Positions 35,221 to 44,942 of a DNA stretch of 64,000 nucleotides are shown here, piece by piece. Source of the DNA: Variovorax sp. HW608 (GTDB lineage Bacteria; Pseudomonadota; Gammaproteobacteria; Burkholderiales; Burkholderiaceae_C); contig NZ_LT607803.1 of assembly GCF_900090195.1 (NCBI RefSeq), forward strand, positions 1,550,001 through 1,614,000, in the 5' to 3' direction. Each line of letters begins with the position of its first letter. Position 1 is the stretch's first letter. The notes under the pieces are model-generated. The model was given only the letters and a program-made list of their open reading frames with translations. It was not told where the DNA came from and did not search any database. The position numbers and the translations under genes are program-made.

Positions 35221-35565
35221 TCAGGTTAATCCTTCTACTGCCTTCGCGATTGCCCGCCATGCCCAGGCAAACACCATAGACGCCGGCCAGCCGAAAGGCA
35301 CCGAGTACCGGTCGCGGACGAGCGATTCAGCGAGCGCAACGTCCGAATCGCCGAGGCCAAGCTCTCTCGCGCCCCTTGCGGCCAGTAGAGGACAGGGATG
35401 ATCGACGACGCATCCGATTGCATCCCGTGGAAGGGCTGATAGCAGAGCATAGTACCCTGCGTCTATCGCAACCAGCGCGCGGTTCGATTCGCTTGTCCAC
35501 GGCGATTCCGCATCGCGCATCAGGTCGACAGCCAATCGGAGGTACCGTTGTTGTCTGCTAGTCAT
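35221..35565 (-). CDS. uncharacterised small protein
   Basis: This is a 114-residue, mostly helical protein (R-Q-Q-R-Y-L-R-L-A-V-D-L-M-R-D-A-E then A-L-V-A-I-D-A-G-Y-Y-A-L-L-S-A-L) with natural-looking composition. I do not recognise the family. The ATG at 35565 is preferred; an ATG at 35577 in the same frame is an alternative, and neither has a strong ribosome site. It follows another unknown gene and the frameshifted HAD gene on the same strand, suggesting a small three-gene unit of acquired origin. Confidence 0.55.
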   Translation of the reverse strand: MTSRQQRYLRLAVDLMRDAESPWTSESNRALVAIDAGYYALLSALPRDAIGCVVDHPCPLLAARGARELGLGDSDVALAESLVRDRYSVPFGWPASMVFAWAWRAIAKAVEGLT

Positions 35566-35634
35566 GGCGCTGCCCATAAGGTGAGGATCGGGGCTTTCCA
35601 AAGCTGGAGCGAAGGTGAAGCCTCCACCTTGCTT

Positions 35635-35997
35635 TCAATACTGTGCTTCGCGCTCCAGCTCAGACCAGATGAGGTCGGTGATGTCCAGCGCATCTTCATG
35701 TCCGCGGCACGCGAGCCTGTTGGCAATGAGCTCCCGTATCGATGCGATTTGAGCCGGCGGACCGTCAAGCCTATAGAGCCGCCCAGACGTCGTTTGAATC
35801 GACCGTAGGGCGGGGTCGATCCCGGCAATCGCCGAACTGACGCGAATTGTGAGCACACCAACTCGGGTCGCGGCTGTCACCCCTGCAAGCACTGCAGCAC
35901 CGTCACGGAGTCGAGCGATACGCCACTGCCGGATTGAAAGGATTTCCTGCAACTGCACGGGGGGCGCCAACCGGACTTTGAAGAACAGGCAGCTCAT
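35635..35997 (-). CDS. uncharacterised protein downstream of the broken HAD gene
   Basis: This is a 120-residue protein starting M-S-C-L-F-F-K-V-R-L, with L-A-G-V-T-A-A-T-R-V-G-V-L-T-I-R-V and R-G-H-E-D-A-L-D-I-T-D-L-I-W-S-E-L-E. It shares its reading frame with the front part of the HAD gene only because the frameshift there keeps the frame open, so it should not be joined to it. It ends 70 bases before the next small gene. I cannot assign a function. Confidence 0.5.
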   Translation of the reverse strand: MSCLFFKVRLAPPVQLQEILSIRQWRIARLRDGAAVLAGVTAATRVGVLTIRVSSAIAGIDPALRSIQTTSGRLYRLDGPPAQIASIRELIANRLACRGHEDALDITDLIWSELEREAQY

Positions 35998-36037
35998 TCG
36001 ATGAAGCGGTAGAGGAAGGTCCGCGCCGTGCACGGCG

Positions 36038-36711
36038 TCATGTCGAACCGCTGGTCGCCTTTGCCTGAGCTGCCCGCAACTTGAATGCAGCGCGGAGCTG
36101 CTCGTACTCCACCTCTGTGAGGCCAACATTTTCGGAACAGAGGACGACGAACGGCCTCCATGCGTCTGGAAGCTCGACCCCAGACCGGTGCCGGACAGCG
36201 AGTCGTCGAGGATGACCCACTTGTCTGCAGCATCGGGATGCGCATGCAACCAGCGCTCGATCTCAACGGAGCGCTTTTCTGACCGACTTCCCCGGGGCGT
36301 TGTCCAGTCGGCATGAAGGCTGTTCCATACGAACGACAGGCCGCAGCGCTCGAACACCTCCGCCAACTCCTCCCTTGTGAACAGCCACCACCAACTCGTT
36401 GTGAGCACGTAGAGGGGGCCGAACTCCCGGTGCAACTGGGCAAGAAGCTCACAGGCTCCGGCATCGAAGAGCTGCTTCCAAATCTCCGCCGGCTCGCCAG
36501 TGCCCGTTCCGAGGCCGGCAAGTGCGAGCTTCGCGTCGTAACCGCCAAACGGGTTGTTGAGCACCAGAATGTCGTCGAGATCCAAGAGGAGCACGATCCG
36601 CTGCTCATCGGCCTGGTTCTCATCGCTGTCTTCTGTTGGCGCCGCCGGTTGACGCCCACCGCCGTTCCCGGCTTCGTCCAGCCGTGGCACATCACCTGCG
36701 AATGGAATCAT
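36038..36711 (-). pseudogene. HAD-domain protein interrupted by a one-base frameshift
   Basis: The front part encodes V-L-L-L-D-L-D-D-I-L-V-L-N-N-P with the D-x-D nucleophile pair and later K-W-V-I-L-D-D-S-L-S-G-T-G, as in HAD domains of the Swiss-army-knife type. After that the likely continuation (A-W-R-P-F-V-V-L-C-S-E-N-V-G-L-T) lies in another frame and ends at 36038. Adding one base to the run of four C at 36178-36181 (G on the coding strand) joins them. Either the gene is broken or this is a sequencing slip at a homopolymer. The first 30 or so codons look like decayed LigD sequence, so the real start may be nearer 36594 (GTG). Confidence 0.65.
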
Positions 36712-37814
36712 CGTTCGGGCGTCCTCGGTTTGCCGATCGCTGTCTTCACGGCGTTCCAGGTGTGGAACTCGACCACGTTGAGCTGGGCCGCCGACAGCAG
36801 GCCCTGCGCCGTCGCCACCTCTAGCAGCTGGCCATGGCCGGGGCTGAGGGCCGGATCGAGCTGGCGCACGCCGGGGATTTCGCCTGCGTCGAGGTGCTTC
36901 TGGAAGAACAGTTCGCCAGTGATGCCCGCCGGAGCGCGCACGAGCGACACCGGGCGCCCCTTCAGGTGTTCCAGGATCAGCGGGCCGACGAGCCCGTAGA
37001 ACCGCACGAGCTCGATCTTGGTGATGCCCGTGGAAGGGTCGATGACCCGCTCGGGGTTCGTGACCCGGAACTTCGCCGGCAGCGTGTGCTGCACCACGCT
37101 ACCAGGCTCCGGACGCAGGTGGTGCGGAAGCTCACGCACGATGGTCTTGGCGGGCTTGTCAACGCGAAGGCCGCGAAAGACAGGGTGCCGCACGTGGCCG
37201 GCCTTCGTCCACTCGGTGAATGCGACCTCGGCGATCAGCTGCGGCTTCACCCAGTTCGCGCCGCGCGCCTCGGCGGCGGCGCCCTTGAACGGGCTGGAGG
37301 TCGTCGCGAGGGGCGCCAGCTTCTCCAGCAGCTGCGCCACGATCTTTCCGCTCAGGCCCGACCCGACATTGCCGGAGTAGAGCAGGTCGCCGTTCGCGGC
37401 GTGCACGCCCACCAAAAGCGCTCCTATGCCGCTTTTCGTGCCTCGCTGGAACGTCCACCCACCGACGACGAATTCCTGCCTCTGGAGGCATTTGAGCTTG
37501 ATCCAGTCCGTCGAGCGACCGGGGACGTAGGGGGCATCCTTCTTCTTGCCCATGATCCCTTCGAGGCCCAGCTTGCAGGCGGACCCGAGCACATCCCGCG
37601 GCGCGCCGGCGAACGCCTCGCTGAACCGGATCGATTCGGGCGAGTCCGTGAGCAGCTCCTTCAGGAGCGCACGACGCTCGACAAGCGCAACCTGGCGCAG
37701 GTCCAGGCCGTCGTGGTGCATCAGATCGAAGAGGTGGAAGGTGATGTCCTTCGTCCTTGCACTGTCGAAGGCGTTCTGCAGCGCGCCGAAGTCCGGTAGG
37801 CCGTCGTCGCCGAG
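36708..37814 (-). pseudogene. ligD: ligD remnant (multifunctional NHEJ DNA ligase), both ends lost
   Basis: About 370 codons resemble LigD. From 37814 they give the rear of the adenylation domain (L-P-D-F-G-A-L-Q-N-A-F-D-S-A-R, L-G-L-E-G-I-M-G-K-K-K and D-W-I-K-L-K-C), then the ligase OB-fold and the beginning of the polymerase domain (P-V-S-L-V-R-A-P-A-G-I and F-F-Q-K-H). The lysine motif K-x-D-G, the phosphoesterase domain and the catalytic core of the polymerase are missing. A normal LigD has over 800 residues. The frame continues upstream to 38231, but that part shows no LigD likeness. It cannot be an active ligase. Confidence 0.8.
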
Positions 37815-38154
37815 GAGGTTGTGGCGTTGGATGACGCCTTGGATGGCTCTGTTGAGGGACTTGGAGTCGAGGCAGGTGACGTTGCCCCTCTTTGTTGCCC
37901 CTGCACTTCCTTCAGCGCGATACAGCCAGATCCGCTGCTTGAGGGCGGGCGGCGCCTCGTGCACGAGGTCACGCGTGCTTGCGATAGCCTGTTGCAGCAC
38001 TGCGCCTTCGGAGAGGTCGAAGCACAGATCCTGCTCATCGAGCCGTTCGCTCGGTTGAGTTGTCGCTTGCCTTCCAAGGGCGGCGCGGCCAACAGTGGAG
38101 CGGACTTTCTTGCTGCGGTGCTTGGCGGTGCGCATGCGGATCGTGCCAGGCAGG

Positions 38155-38250
38155 AATCCCGGCCAGCAGCAGCACGGTCTCGCCTTCGAGCAGGCTGCCG
38201 ACGAAGACGGTGGCATAGCCGTATTGGGCAACCAGATGGGCGATGGACAT
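38155..38250 (-). pseudogene. 5' fragment of a DedA-family membrane protein gene
   Basis: The first 31 codons from the ATG at 38250 read like a DedA N terminus (M-S-I-A-H-L-V-A-Q-Y-G-Y then V-F-V-G-S-L-L-E-G-E-T-V-L-L-L-A-G). Similarity stops there and the frame continues into unrelated sequence. A full DedA protein has about 200 residues, so only the start remains. It abuts the ligD remnant, adding to the picture of repeated deletion in this stretch. Sequence between about 37815 and 38150 is unassigned. Confidence 0.6.
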
Positions 38251-38987
38251 GGCGCCCGATGTTATGCGGGCGCCGCTGCCGATCCGGGTCGGCGCAGCCG
38301 GTGCGCCTAGTGGAAAACACCCGCCCTCTCTTGCACGCCGAGCCAAGCCGCCGCATTCAGATCCAAACCGGCGCGGCGCTCCTTTCCTATCCCTTGCCCT
38401 CTCTTCGCGAATGCCTCGAGGCCACTCCGGCGCCCCGCCGGATTCCAAATGGGGGCTATCGCTGTGTGCTGCTGCTGGACAGCAATGTGCTGTTGTTCGG
38501 AGCCTTCATTGCCTACGCTCTCACGTCACCGTCGCCCATTGTCGCGATCGTGGGCGCGCTTTTGTCCTGGGTGCTGCTGGGAAATCGAGTCAACCAGTTG
38601 AGGCACGGCTGACGCGGTGTCTGATCAGGGCCCATGAAGTCGCGGCGCTCCCCACGTCGCCATGAACCGCTCGACCCATACTTGCTCAAAGTGCGGCGCG
38701 CAGTTTGACGCGGCGCGCATTCGTTTGCGCGATATGCCGTGGACTTCGACAACCGATCGGGAAACCCAACGCCGGTACCGCTTTTCGGGATGCCCGCCCT
38801 TCGGAATGAATCTGAGGTAAGGCTCGAAGCTGGACGAACGCTTCTGGACAAGCCCGCACAGTGCCGGGGGCCTGGCACGGAGCCGCTATGGAGCCACCGC
38901 GTCGCTGCTGGCGTTCATGCTGCTCTGCGTCGTACTGTTACGGCAACGAGCAGCCAGGACGGTGCATTGAGCCCTGGCGCGTTGCGC
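38251..38987. other. 737-base stretch with no clear gene apart from one small zinc-ribbon-like frame
   Basis: Open frames here lack family likeness. A hydrophobic C-terminal frame near 38466-38612 on the plus strand (L-L-F-G-A-F-I-A-Y-A-L then A-I-V-G-A-L-L-S-W-V-L-L) could be the remains of a small membrane protein. The rest seems to be eroded sequence between the dedA and ketoacyl-synthase fragments. Confidence 0.4.
38662..38820 (+). CDS. possible small zinc-ribbon-like protein
   Basis: This 52-codon frame encodes T-C-S-K-C-G-A-Q-F-D near the N terminus, a Cys-x2-Cys knuckle typical of zinc ribbons, and a single later Cys in G-C-P-P-F, so the second knuckle is incomplete. The ATG at 38662 has no strong ribosome site. 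It lies in degraded DNA and may be a fragment rather than a working gene. Confidence 0.3.
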   Translation: MNRSTHTCSKCGAQFDAARIRLRDMPWTSTTDRETQRRYRFSGCPPFGMNLR

Positions 38988-39575
38988 TCAGTGGCCGCGA
39001 TCGGAATGGCGCTGCGAGCGCAAGCGAGCGTTCAGCCCCGGATGCGCTGCGCCCAGCACGGCGTTGGTGCCACCGAAAGCGAAGGAGTTCGACATGGCCC
39101 AGCGCAGGCCGGGCGCGTCGCGCGCCTCGCCACGCACGACATCGATGGAGAACGCCGGATCGAGCTGGCGCAGATGCGCGGTCGGCGGCAGCCGGCGGTG
39201 CACCAGCGCTCTGAAGGTCGCGACCAGTTCGAGCGCGCCTCCGCCGCCCAGCAAGTGGACGTGGATCGCCTTGGTTGCGCTGACCGGGGTGTGGTCGCCG
39301 AACACATCGTGGATCGACGCCGCTTCGGCCGCGTCGCCCGCTGCGGTCGCCGTGCCGTGCGCATTGATGTGTCCGATGTCGGCGGGCGAGAGCCCGGCGT
39401 CCGCCAGGGCGGCGCGCATCGCGCGCGCCTGACCGGACGGGTCAGGGTTGGTCATGTGGGTGCTGTCGATGTTGGTCGCGTAGCCGGCCAGCACCAGGTC
39501 GATTCCGGCACCGCGCGCCCTCGCATGGGCCTCCGATTCGATCACGAGTGCCGCGGCGCCCTCCCCGCCTTGATC
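38988..39575 (-). pseudogene. 3' fragment of a beta-ketoacyl-ACP synthase gene (FabF/KAS type)
   Basis: This is the C-terminal half of a condensing enzyme. It shows G-G-E-G-A-A-A-L-V-I-E, the catalytic His in N-A-H-G-T-A-T, the Lys/His segment S-A-T-K-A-I-H-V-H-L-L-G and N-S-F-A-F-G-G-T-N. The N-terminal half with the active-site Cys is missing; upstream codons in this frame overlap the end of the ATC-hydrolase-like gene and are unrelated. The remaining piece cannot catalyse condensation. Its broken end at about 39575-39644 marks one edge of the copper/stress block. Confidence 0.8.
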
Positions 39576-39643
39576 GGGAATCGTACCTAGTCCAGTTCGG
39601 CAAGCGAACGACGGTTCGCCGAACGGCCCGCCCTGGCGCATCA

Positions 39644-40315
39644 TCAGTCGTATCTCTGCCAGACGAAATTGCATTCCTTGGCACCGTCAGCGATGCGATG
39701 CCCGGGACCTCCACGAGTGAAGACGACGCGATCGGGCAGATAGGAATTGAACGCAGCATTGTCGATCTGGCAGATCACCGGTGTGAGTTCGGGCACCCCC
39801 ATCGCGGTGGTGAGCTCGTGATAGAGGCATCGCGTGATCTTGATCTCGAAGCGCCGCTCCGTGCGATCGACCACCTGGAGGGTGTTCCACCGGGTCGGCC
39901 CCGTCCGGTTGACCTTGATTTCCTCATCGCAGAGATGCTCGAACGTGCGCTCCTCCTCGACCGCACGGTAAGCGATGTTCCATTGGGCCATTCCGCCGGT
40001 GAGGATTGCGACCCGCATGATCTCGAACGCCCTCCCCTGCCCGACTCTCTCCTTCAGATTGATGTAGACCCACAGGGGAAGCGCGCACATGTCGACCAGT
40101 TCGGCTGGAAACCGCGGATCGATCGTCTTCTTGAAGCGAGAGACCGTGAGCTTGCACTTGAGCATGAACAGCAGGGGAACCCGCACCTCGCGGGCCAGCA
40201 AATGCAAGAGAATGGGCGTGGTGATCTTCTTTAGATCCATGCCACGGGGCGGCGCCTCCGCCTCAATTTGCGGCGCGACCGCTGACTGCGCAGGATCACT
40301 GCTGGCGGTGTTCAT
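39644..40315 (-). CDS. L-2-amino-thiazoline-4-carboxylic acid hydrolase-like protein
   Basis: This is a 223-residue protein with the family pattern F-E-I-K-I-T-R-C-L-Y-H-E-L followed by P-V-I-C-Q-I-D and a final G-A-K-E-C-N-F-V-W-Q. The conserved Cys residues at these places are a feature of ATC-hydrolase-like proteins, which in one studied case open a thiazoline ring; many homologues have other, unknown roles. The start is uncertain (ATG at 40315 or 40360). It is the last gene on the P-type ATPase strand, 87 bases after DUF5676. A Cys-based role in metal or redox handling would fit the context, but this is inference. Confidence 0.75.
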   Translation of the reverse strand: MNTASSDPAQSAVAPQIEAEAPPRGMDLKKITTPILLHLLAREVRVPLLFMLKCKLTVSRFKKTIDPRFPAELVDMCALPLWVYINLKERVGQGRAFEIMRVAILTGGMAQWNIAYRAVEEERTFEHLCDEEIKVNRTGPTRWNTLQVVDRTERRFEIKITRCLYHELTTAMGVPELTPVICQIDNAAFNSYLPDRVVFTRGGPGHRIADGAKECNFVWQRYD

Positions 40316-40402
40316 CGCGGGCCATTGGTTGGCAGGGACCGAAGTTCGCCAACGAGGCAAAGCCTGCCGTTGGGAGATCTATTCAGCATCGTGCGGCAGA
40401 CG

Positions 40403-40681
40403 TCACACGCGCGCTCTGTCATCACCTGCCAGCAGGTTATAGAGCCACGCGAAGAACGCGCCGGCAGCGAAGAACCACACGGCAAACACAATGGCGGGGT
40501 AGATGACGGACCACCAGGAAAGCGCTTGGCCCGTTTCCAGGCGCCGGAAGTCAAGTCCGTGAAACAGCGCGTTCATGAAGTTCATGAAGGGCTCCGGAAA
40601 CGCTATCCAGACCAGGGTGCACAAGGCATAGAACAGCACGATCGTGCTCGACAGAATCACACCGGTTTTGAAGGGCTTCAT
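40403..40681 (-). CDS. DUF5676-family small membrane protein
   Basis: This is a 92-residue protein with two strongly hydrophobic segments (residues about 8-28 and 58-84) and the family text F-Y-A-L-C-T-L-V-W and H-G-L-D-F. DUF5676 proteins of unknown function are repeatedly found next to copper/silver efflux genes. The ATG at 40681 lies 18 bases after the methyltransferase-like gene. It probably sits in the inner membrane as part of the metal-stress operon. Confidence 0.82.
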   Translation of the reverse strand: MKPFKTGVILSSTIVLFYALCTLVWIAFPEPFMNFMNALFHGLDFRRLETGQALSWWSVIYPAIVFAVWFFAAGAFFAWLYNLLAGDDRARV

Positions 40682-40699
40682 GATTGCCTCCGAATGCCG

Positions 40700-41371
40700 C
40701 TAGCCTCGGCGAGGCCCGGTTTGAGGGACATCGCCGCCGCCGAAGTGCGGGATGAAGGCAGGTGTCCTGCCGCGATACGCCTCATATTCCTCGCCGAATT
40801 CGGCGAGTGCGTCCTGTTCCTCCGCCTTGGCAAGTCGGACGTACATCCAGACCAGGATGGGGAACATCACCAGCGTGGGGATCGTTGGCCATTGCAGCAG
40901 GAAACCAAGCATGATTAGGATGAAGGCAACGTACTGGGGATGCCTCATCCGGGCATAGAGGCCCGCAGTGGCCAGGCGGTGTTGTTGCTGAGCCTGGTAG
41001 AGGACTCGCCATGCCGCCGACAGCATGATGAATCCGCCAAAAATGAGGACGTCGCTGGCGAGGTGGAACGGACCCAGGTGCGGGTTTCCGCGCCAGCCGA
41101 AGATCATCTCCGGAAGGTGGCCGGCATCATGGGACAGGAAGTCGATGCCAGGGAACTTGGCCGAGAGCCAGGGCAAGAGGAAATAGATCGATAGCGGAAC
41201 GCCGTACATCTCCGTGAACAGCGCCACGATGAAAGCAGAGAAGGCGCCAAACGAGCGCCAGTCGCGCGAGGTCTTCGGCTTGGTGAAGCTGAAGGCAAAG
41301 ATGATGAAGACCGCCGAGTTGATGATCACCAGCGACCAAAGGCCATAGCCATATTGCGCTTCGTGGCTCAT
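40700..41371 (-). CDS. isoprenylcysteine carboxyl methyltransferase (ICMT)-like membrane protein
   Basis: This is a 223-residue protein with about five membrane helices. The C-terminal part has the ICMT/PEMT-type core: [14 protein letters not shown] and [16 protein letters not shown]. In bacteria such proteins methylate unidentified membrane-linked substrates using S-adenosylmethionine. The ATG at 41371 overlaps the stop of the DUF2933 gene (ATGA) and has GGGAG upstream. The metal operon context is common for this family, but the substrate is unknown. Confidence 0.87.
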   Translation of the reverse strand: MSHEAQYGYGLWSLVIINSAVFIIFAFSFTKPKTSRDWRSFGAFSAFIVALFTEMYGVPLSIYFLLPWLSAKFPGIDFLSHDAGHLPEMIFGWRGNPHLGPFHLASDVLIFGGFIMLSAAWRVLYQAQQQHRLATAGLYARMRHPQYVAFILIMLGFLLQWPTIPTLVMFPILVWMYVRLAKAEEQDALAEFGEEYEAYRGRTPAFIPHFGGGDVPQTGPRRG

Positions 41372-41646
41372 CGCTGCTCTCCCTTGACATTGCTGTCGCC
41401 CCGGGTATCCCGGGCGTCGCCGCCTTCCTGGTTCTGCCCATGCCCGTGCCCATGGTGCATGAACAGATGCATCAACGGGCACGACGCCAGAAGAAGGAAA
41501 GGCAGGAATTGAATGACGTGCGCCCGGTGCTCCGTCCAGAGGAAGTAGCCGATCACGAGGAGAAAGCCGATCGTGACCAGTTTCGACCTGGAGATCTTCC
41601 GCTGGGTGATGTCCGGATGCTCGTGACTGTCGTGGTCGTGATCCAT
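41368..41646 (-). CDS. DUF2933-family small membrane protein, first copy
   Basis: This is a 92-residue protein with a His/Asp-rich start ([10 protein letters not shown]), one or two membrane segments and the family core [24 protein letters not shown]. The C-P-L-M-H and His-rich tail could bind metal. The ATG at 41646 has AGGA upstream. It follows a 79-residue membrane protein gene and overlaps the methyltransferase gene. A second DUF2933 gene is at 50615-50926. Confidence 0.85.
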   Translation of the reverse strand: MDHDHDSHEHPDITQRKISRSKLVTIGFLLVIGYFLWTEHRAHVIQFLPFLLLASCPLMHLFMHHGHGHGQNQEGGDARDTRGDSNVKGEQR

Positions 41647-41668
41647 ACTTTCCTCCGACGCAATTGAT

Positions 41669-41908
41669 CTATTTGGAATTTGTGTTCGCAGCCGCCGCTC
41701 GGGCCTCGCACTCGCATTCCACCGCCTGTTGAATGTCTCGTTCACACTGCCGCGAAAGGCGCCAGGTGACCCACACCGCAGCGATGGGGCAGGAAAGCAG
41801 AACGACTGCGAGCAGGATCGTGAGGGGGGAGACTCCGAACCAGTACACGATCGCGATCGCAAGCAGGGTTGCGAGCGCGGAGCAGATCCAAGCCACGATG
41901 TGCCTCAT
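41669..41908 (-). CDS. small uncharacterised membrane protein
   Basis: This is a 79-residue protein with two adjacent hydrophobic helices (residues about 4-24 and 27-47), then a charged helix containing [14 protein letters not shown] and an Ala/Asn tail. Three cysteines with acidic neighbours may bind metal. The ATG at 41908 overlaps the stop of the P-type ATPase gene (ATGA), so it is co-translated with it. No family is recognised. Confidence 0.75.
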   Translation of the reverse strand: MRHIVAWICSALATLLAIAIVYWFGVSPLTILLAVVLLSCPIAAVWVTWRLSRQCERDIQQAVECECEARAAAANTNSK

Positions 41909-44289
41909 GTCGCCTCCGCACTGACGTGAGCAAGACGAACGCGCTTCAGCAATGCCGAGTTGGCCACCACGCTCAGCGAGGACAGCGCCATGGCCGCCGC
42001 CGCGAAGATGGGGTTCAACAGACCAAACGCAGCGACCGGGATGCCAATCGAGTTGTAGATGAACGCCCAGAAAAGGTTCTGCTTGATCTTGCGCATCGTC
42101 GCGCGGGAAAGCAGGATGGAGGTCACCACATCACGGACATCATCGCGGACGAGGATGATGCTTCCGGTTTCCTTGGCGACGTCCGAGCCGGACCCGATGG
42201 CAATGCCGATCTCGGCGGCAGCCAGCGCCGGGGCGTCGTTGACGCCGTCTCCCACCATGGCCACGACTTCCCCTTGCTTCTGCAATGCGTGAATGGTTTC
42301 GACCTTGTCTTCCGGCATCACTTCGGCAATGACATGTTCGATGCCAACCTGCCGGCCGATCGCCTCGGCGGTTCGGCGGTTGTCACCGCTCAGCAGCACG
42401 ACCTTGACGTCGCGCGCCTTGAGTGCGGCGACCGCCTCGGCGGCTTCGGGCTTCACCGTGTCGGCCACGGCCACCACGCCGAGGAGTTGCGTACCGCGGC
42501 CGACCAGCATGGCCGTCTTGCCATCGGCTTCGAGCTTGCCGAGTACCGCTTCGGCTCCGCTCGTTGCGATCCCTTGCTTTGCAAACAGACGCCGGTTGCC
42601 AAGCCAGACCTGCTTTCCGTCGACCTGGCCCTGAATGCCCATGCCGGATAGCGCACTGATGCTGCTCGCCTTGGGGATGGAGAGCGCGCGATGCTGGGCG
42701 GCGCGAACAACGGCTTCCCCCAATGGGTGCTCGGAGCCGGCTTCGACGGCGGCGGCGAGCATCAGCAATTCCGCTTCCCCCTGCTCCGTGAACGGGATGA
42801 CATCGGTCACGGTCGGCTCGCCGCGCGTGATCGTGCCCGTCTTGTCGAAGACAACGGCGGTGAGCTTCTCGGCACGCTCCAGAACCTCACCGCCTCGAAT
42901 CAGGATGCCGTTGTCCGCTCCCCTGCCAACGCCGACCATGAGGGCGGCCGGTGTCGCGACGCCCAGCGCGCAGGGGCATGAGATGATCAGGACCGCCACG
43001 AATGCGAGCAGCCCCTGCGGGAAGTGGCCGGCCACGGTCCATCCGACCAGGGCCAGCAGGGCAACGGACACCACGGCAGGTACGAAGTACCCGGTCACCT
43101 GGTCGGCGAGCCGCTGAATCTGCGCGGTGCTGGCCTGGGCATCCTCGACCATCTTGATGATCTGCGCGAGTGCGGTATCGGCGCCAATCTTCGTCGTCTG
43201 GAAGGTGAAGGCGCCGCTGCGGTTGAGGGTGCCGCCGATGACCGCCGAGCCGGGCTTCTTTTCCACCGGCATCGACTCGCCGGTCAGCATCGATTCGTCG
43301 ACGCTGGATTCACCCTCGATCACCTTGCCGTCCGTAGGAATCTTTTCGCCGGGGCGGACCATGACGGCTTCGCCGACCATGATGCTCTCCGCCGGGATTT
43401 CCACTTCCTTGCCAGCGCGCAGCACGTGCGCGACGGCGGGCCGCAGATCGAGCAGGCGCCGGACCGCCGCCGACGACTTCTTCTTGATGATCTCCTCCAT
43501 GTACTTGCCCAGCAGTACGAAGGCAATGATCACCGCGGATACCTCGAAGTAGACGTCCCGCTCTTCGACCTTGACCGGCAGCCAGGTCGGAAAGAACAGC
43601 ACCACGACGCTGTAGAAGTAAGCCACCGACGTCCCCAATGCGATGAGGAAGTCCATGTTGACGTTGCGGGTCCGGATGGCGTTCCACGCTCCCTTGTAGA
43701 AGCTCCAGCCGCCGATGAACTGAACCGGGGTCACCAACAGGAAGAGCCACACCCCCCAGGTGAACCACGGCAGTGCGGGAATCGGCGCCCAGGTCAGGAG
43801 CGTCGCTCCGGCCGCCAAGGCCAGAAAGGCACCTGCACGCAGCACGGCGAGCGCGAGCACGCCGGTGAGCGCAATCGTCACGCGCGTCTTCATGGCCTTC
43901 AATTCGCTCTCTGGCGATTCGAAGATGCGCAGACAGCTCTCGCTGCAGAAGTAGTATTTGCGATTGCCGCGCTCAGCCGAAAGTGCCGTGGCCTTGTCGA
44001 CCATCATCCCGCAGATGGGGTCCTTGGCGAGTTGTTTGGCGCCGCTGGCTGCAGGCACGCTGGTTGGCGGCTGGAGAAGGTATGCCCCGGGATTGGCGAG
44101 GAAGGCGTCCTTGCAGTGCTGGGAGCAGAACCAATAGCGCCGGTGGTCAACTTCCGCGCTGAGGGTGGCTTCATTCGGCGTGACGTCCATGCCGCAGACC
44201 GGGTCCCGCACCCGCTCTGAGGTCTTGCTTTGGAGCAGCGACGTATCCCCGTGCTCACGCCCCAGAGTCACAACTGATCCGTCCGACAT
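41905..44289 (-). CDS. copper-type P1B ATPase with two N-terminal YHS/TRASH domains
   Basis: This is a 794-residue heavy-metal-translocating ATPase. Two YHS domains precede the core: Cys32/Cys55/Cys59 (D-P-V-C-G-M then F-C-S-Q-H-C) and Cys93/Cys115/Cys119. There is no HMA domain. The core has the channel motif C-P-C near residue 438, the phosphorylated Asp in D-K-T-G-T near 481, H-P-L-G-E and [11 protein letters not shown] plus YHS points to Cu+ or Ag+ export across the inner membrane. The start at 44289 follows GAGGAG. It heads a six-gene operon behind an FNR-type box at the -41.5 position. Confidence 0.95.
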   Translation of the reverse strand: MSDGSVVTLGREHGDTSLLQSKTSERVRDPVCGMDVTPNEATLSAEVDHRRYWFCSQHCKDAFLANPGAYLLQPPTSVPAASGAKQLAKDPICGMMVDKATALSAERGNRKYYFCSESCLRIFESPESELKAMKTRVTIALTGVLALAVLRAGAFLALAAGATLLTWAPIPALPWFTWGVWLFLLVTPVQFIGGWSFYKGAWNAIRTRNVNMDFLIALGTSVAYFYSVVVLFFPTWLPVKVEERDVYFEVSAVIIAFVLLGKYMEEIIKKKSSAAVRRLLDLRPAVAHVLRAGKEVEIPAESIMVGEAVMVRPGEKIPTDGKVIEGESSVDESMLTGESMPVEKKPGSAVIGGTLNRSGAFTFQTTKIGADTALAQIIKMVEDAQASTAQIQRLADQVTGYFVPAVVSVALLALVGWTVAGHFPQGLLAFVAVLIISCPCALGVATPAALMVGVGRGADNGILIRGGEVLERAEKLTAVVFDKTGTITRGEPTVTDVIPFTEQGEAELLMLAAAVEAGSEHPLGEAVVRAAQHRALSIPKASSISALSGMGIQGQVDGKQVWLGNRRLFAKQGIATSGAEAVLGKLEADGKTAMLVGRGTQLLGVVAVADTVKPEAAEAVAALKARDVKVVLLSGDNRRTAEAIGRQVGIEHVIAEVMPEDKVETIHALQKQGEVVAMVGDGVNDAPALAAAEIGIAIGSGSDVAKETGSIILVRDDVRDVVTSILLSRATMRKIKQNLFWAFIYNSIGIPVAAFGLLNPIFAAAAMALSSLSVVANSALLKRVRLAHVSAEAT

Positions 44290-44334
44290 GGAGGCCTCCT
44301 CAAACGGTTCCAACCGCCTGCAGTGGAAGATTCA

Positions 44335-44383
44335 CTATTTGAGTATCGGACTGGCGATGTACATGTCAGTTGATTTCAATCAA
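44335..44383 (-). promoter_or_regulatory. FNR/ANR-type class II promoter of the P-type ATPase operon
   Basis: A perfect FNR consensus TTGAT-N4-ATCAA lies at 44370-44383. Reading on the minus strand, placing its centre at -41.5 puts the transcription start at 44335 and the -10 hexamer at 44347-44342, which reads GATACT (four of six matches to TATAAT). This exact phasing is the hallmark of FNR/ANR/DNR class II activation. The leader is about 46 bases and includes the ATPase ribosome site. The regulator itself is not in the window. Confidence 0.75.
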
Positions 44384-44489
44384 ATCGTCGCGATCGCGGA
44401 GCTACGCGAAACCCAGGCCGCACAGCTCCCTCGCGCAACCCGGCAGAGAAATCAAGCTGAGCTGCTCCGGGAGAGCAGATCACCAGAAT

Positions 44490-44942
44490 TCACTTGGTCG
44501 CGGGTGCGGGCGCCGACTCGCGGTCCATCATCATTTGCATCATGTGTTCCATCATGTCCATCCGCCTGGACATCATTTCGTGGTCGCCGTGCATGGCACC
44601 CATCCCTTCCATGCCCATGCCGCCCATGCCGGGGCCTGGCGTGCCCTTTCTCATCTGATCCATCATGGCCATCCCGTCGTTCATGACCTTCATGTGGTCA
44701 GCCATCAGGGCTTGGCGCTCCTCGGGAGTCTTGGCGGCCAGTATCTTCGCGTGCATCTCCTCCATGGCTTTCATCTGCATGTTCATCTGAGACGGCGTGG
44801 GCGCGGTCGACTTGGCCGCAGGCTTTCGCGCTTTCGCAGTCGCCGCGGAGGGATGGTGGGTGGCGTGCTCCGCATCCGAGGACTGGGCAAAGGCACCCGT
44901 CGAAAGCGCCGCAGCGACCACAAAAAGAAAGACAGAACGCAT
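44490..44942 (-). CDS. Met- and His-rich exported protein
   Basis: This 150-residue protein has a signal peptide ending at A-F-A-Q (about residue 20), a basic Ala/Pro linker with H-A-T-H-H, and a C-terminal half extremely rich in methionine (M-N-M-Q-M-K-A-M-E-E-M and G-M-G-G-M-G-M-E-G-M). Such motifs bind Cu+ or Ag+ in the periplasm. The ATG at 44942 has AGGAG seven bases upstream. It is a single gene behind its own FNR-type box. A copper buffer or chaperone role is inferred from composition and surroundings. Confidence 0.8.
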   Translation of the reverse strand: MRSVFLFVVAAALSTGAFAQSSDAEHATHHPSAATAKARKPAAKSTAPTPSQMNMQMKAMEEMHAKILAAKTPEERQALMADHMKVMNDGMAMMDQMRKGTPGPGMGGMGMEGMGAMHGDHEMMSRRMDMMEHMMQMMMDRESAPAPATK

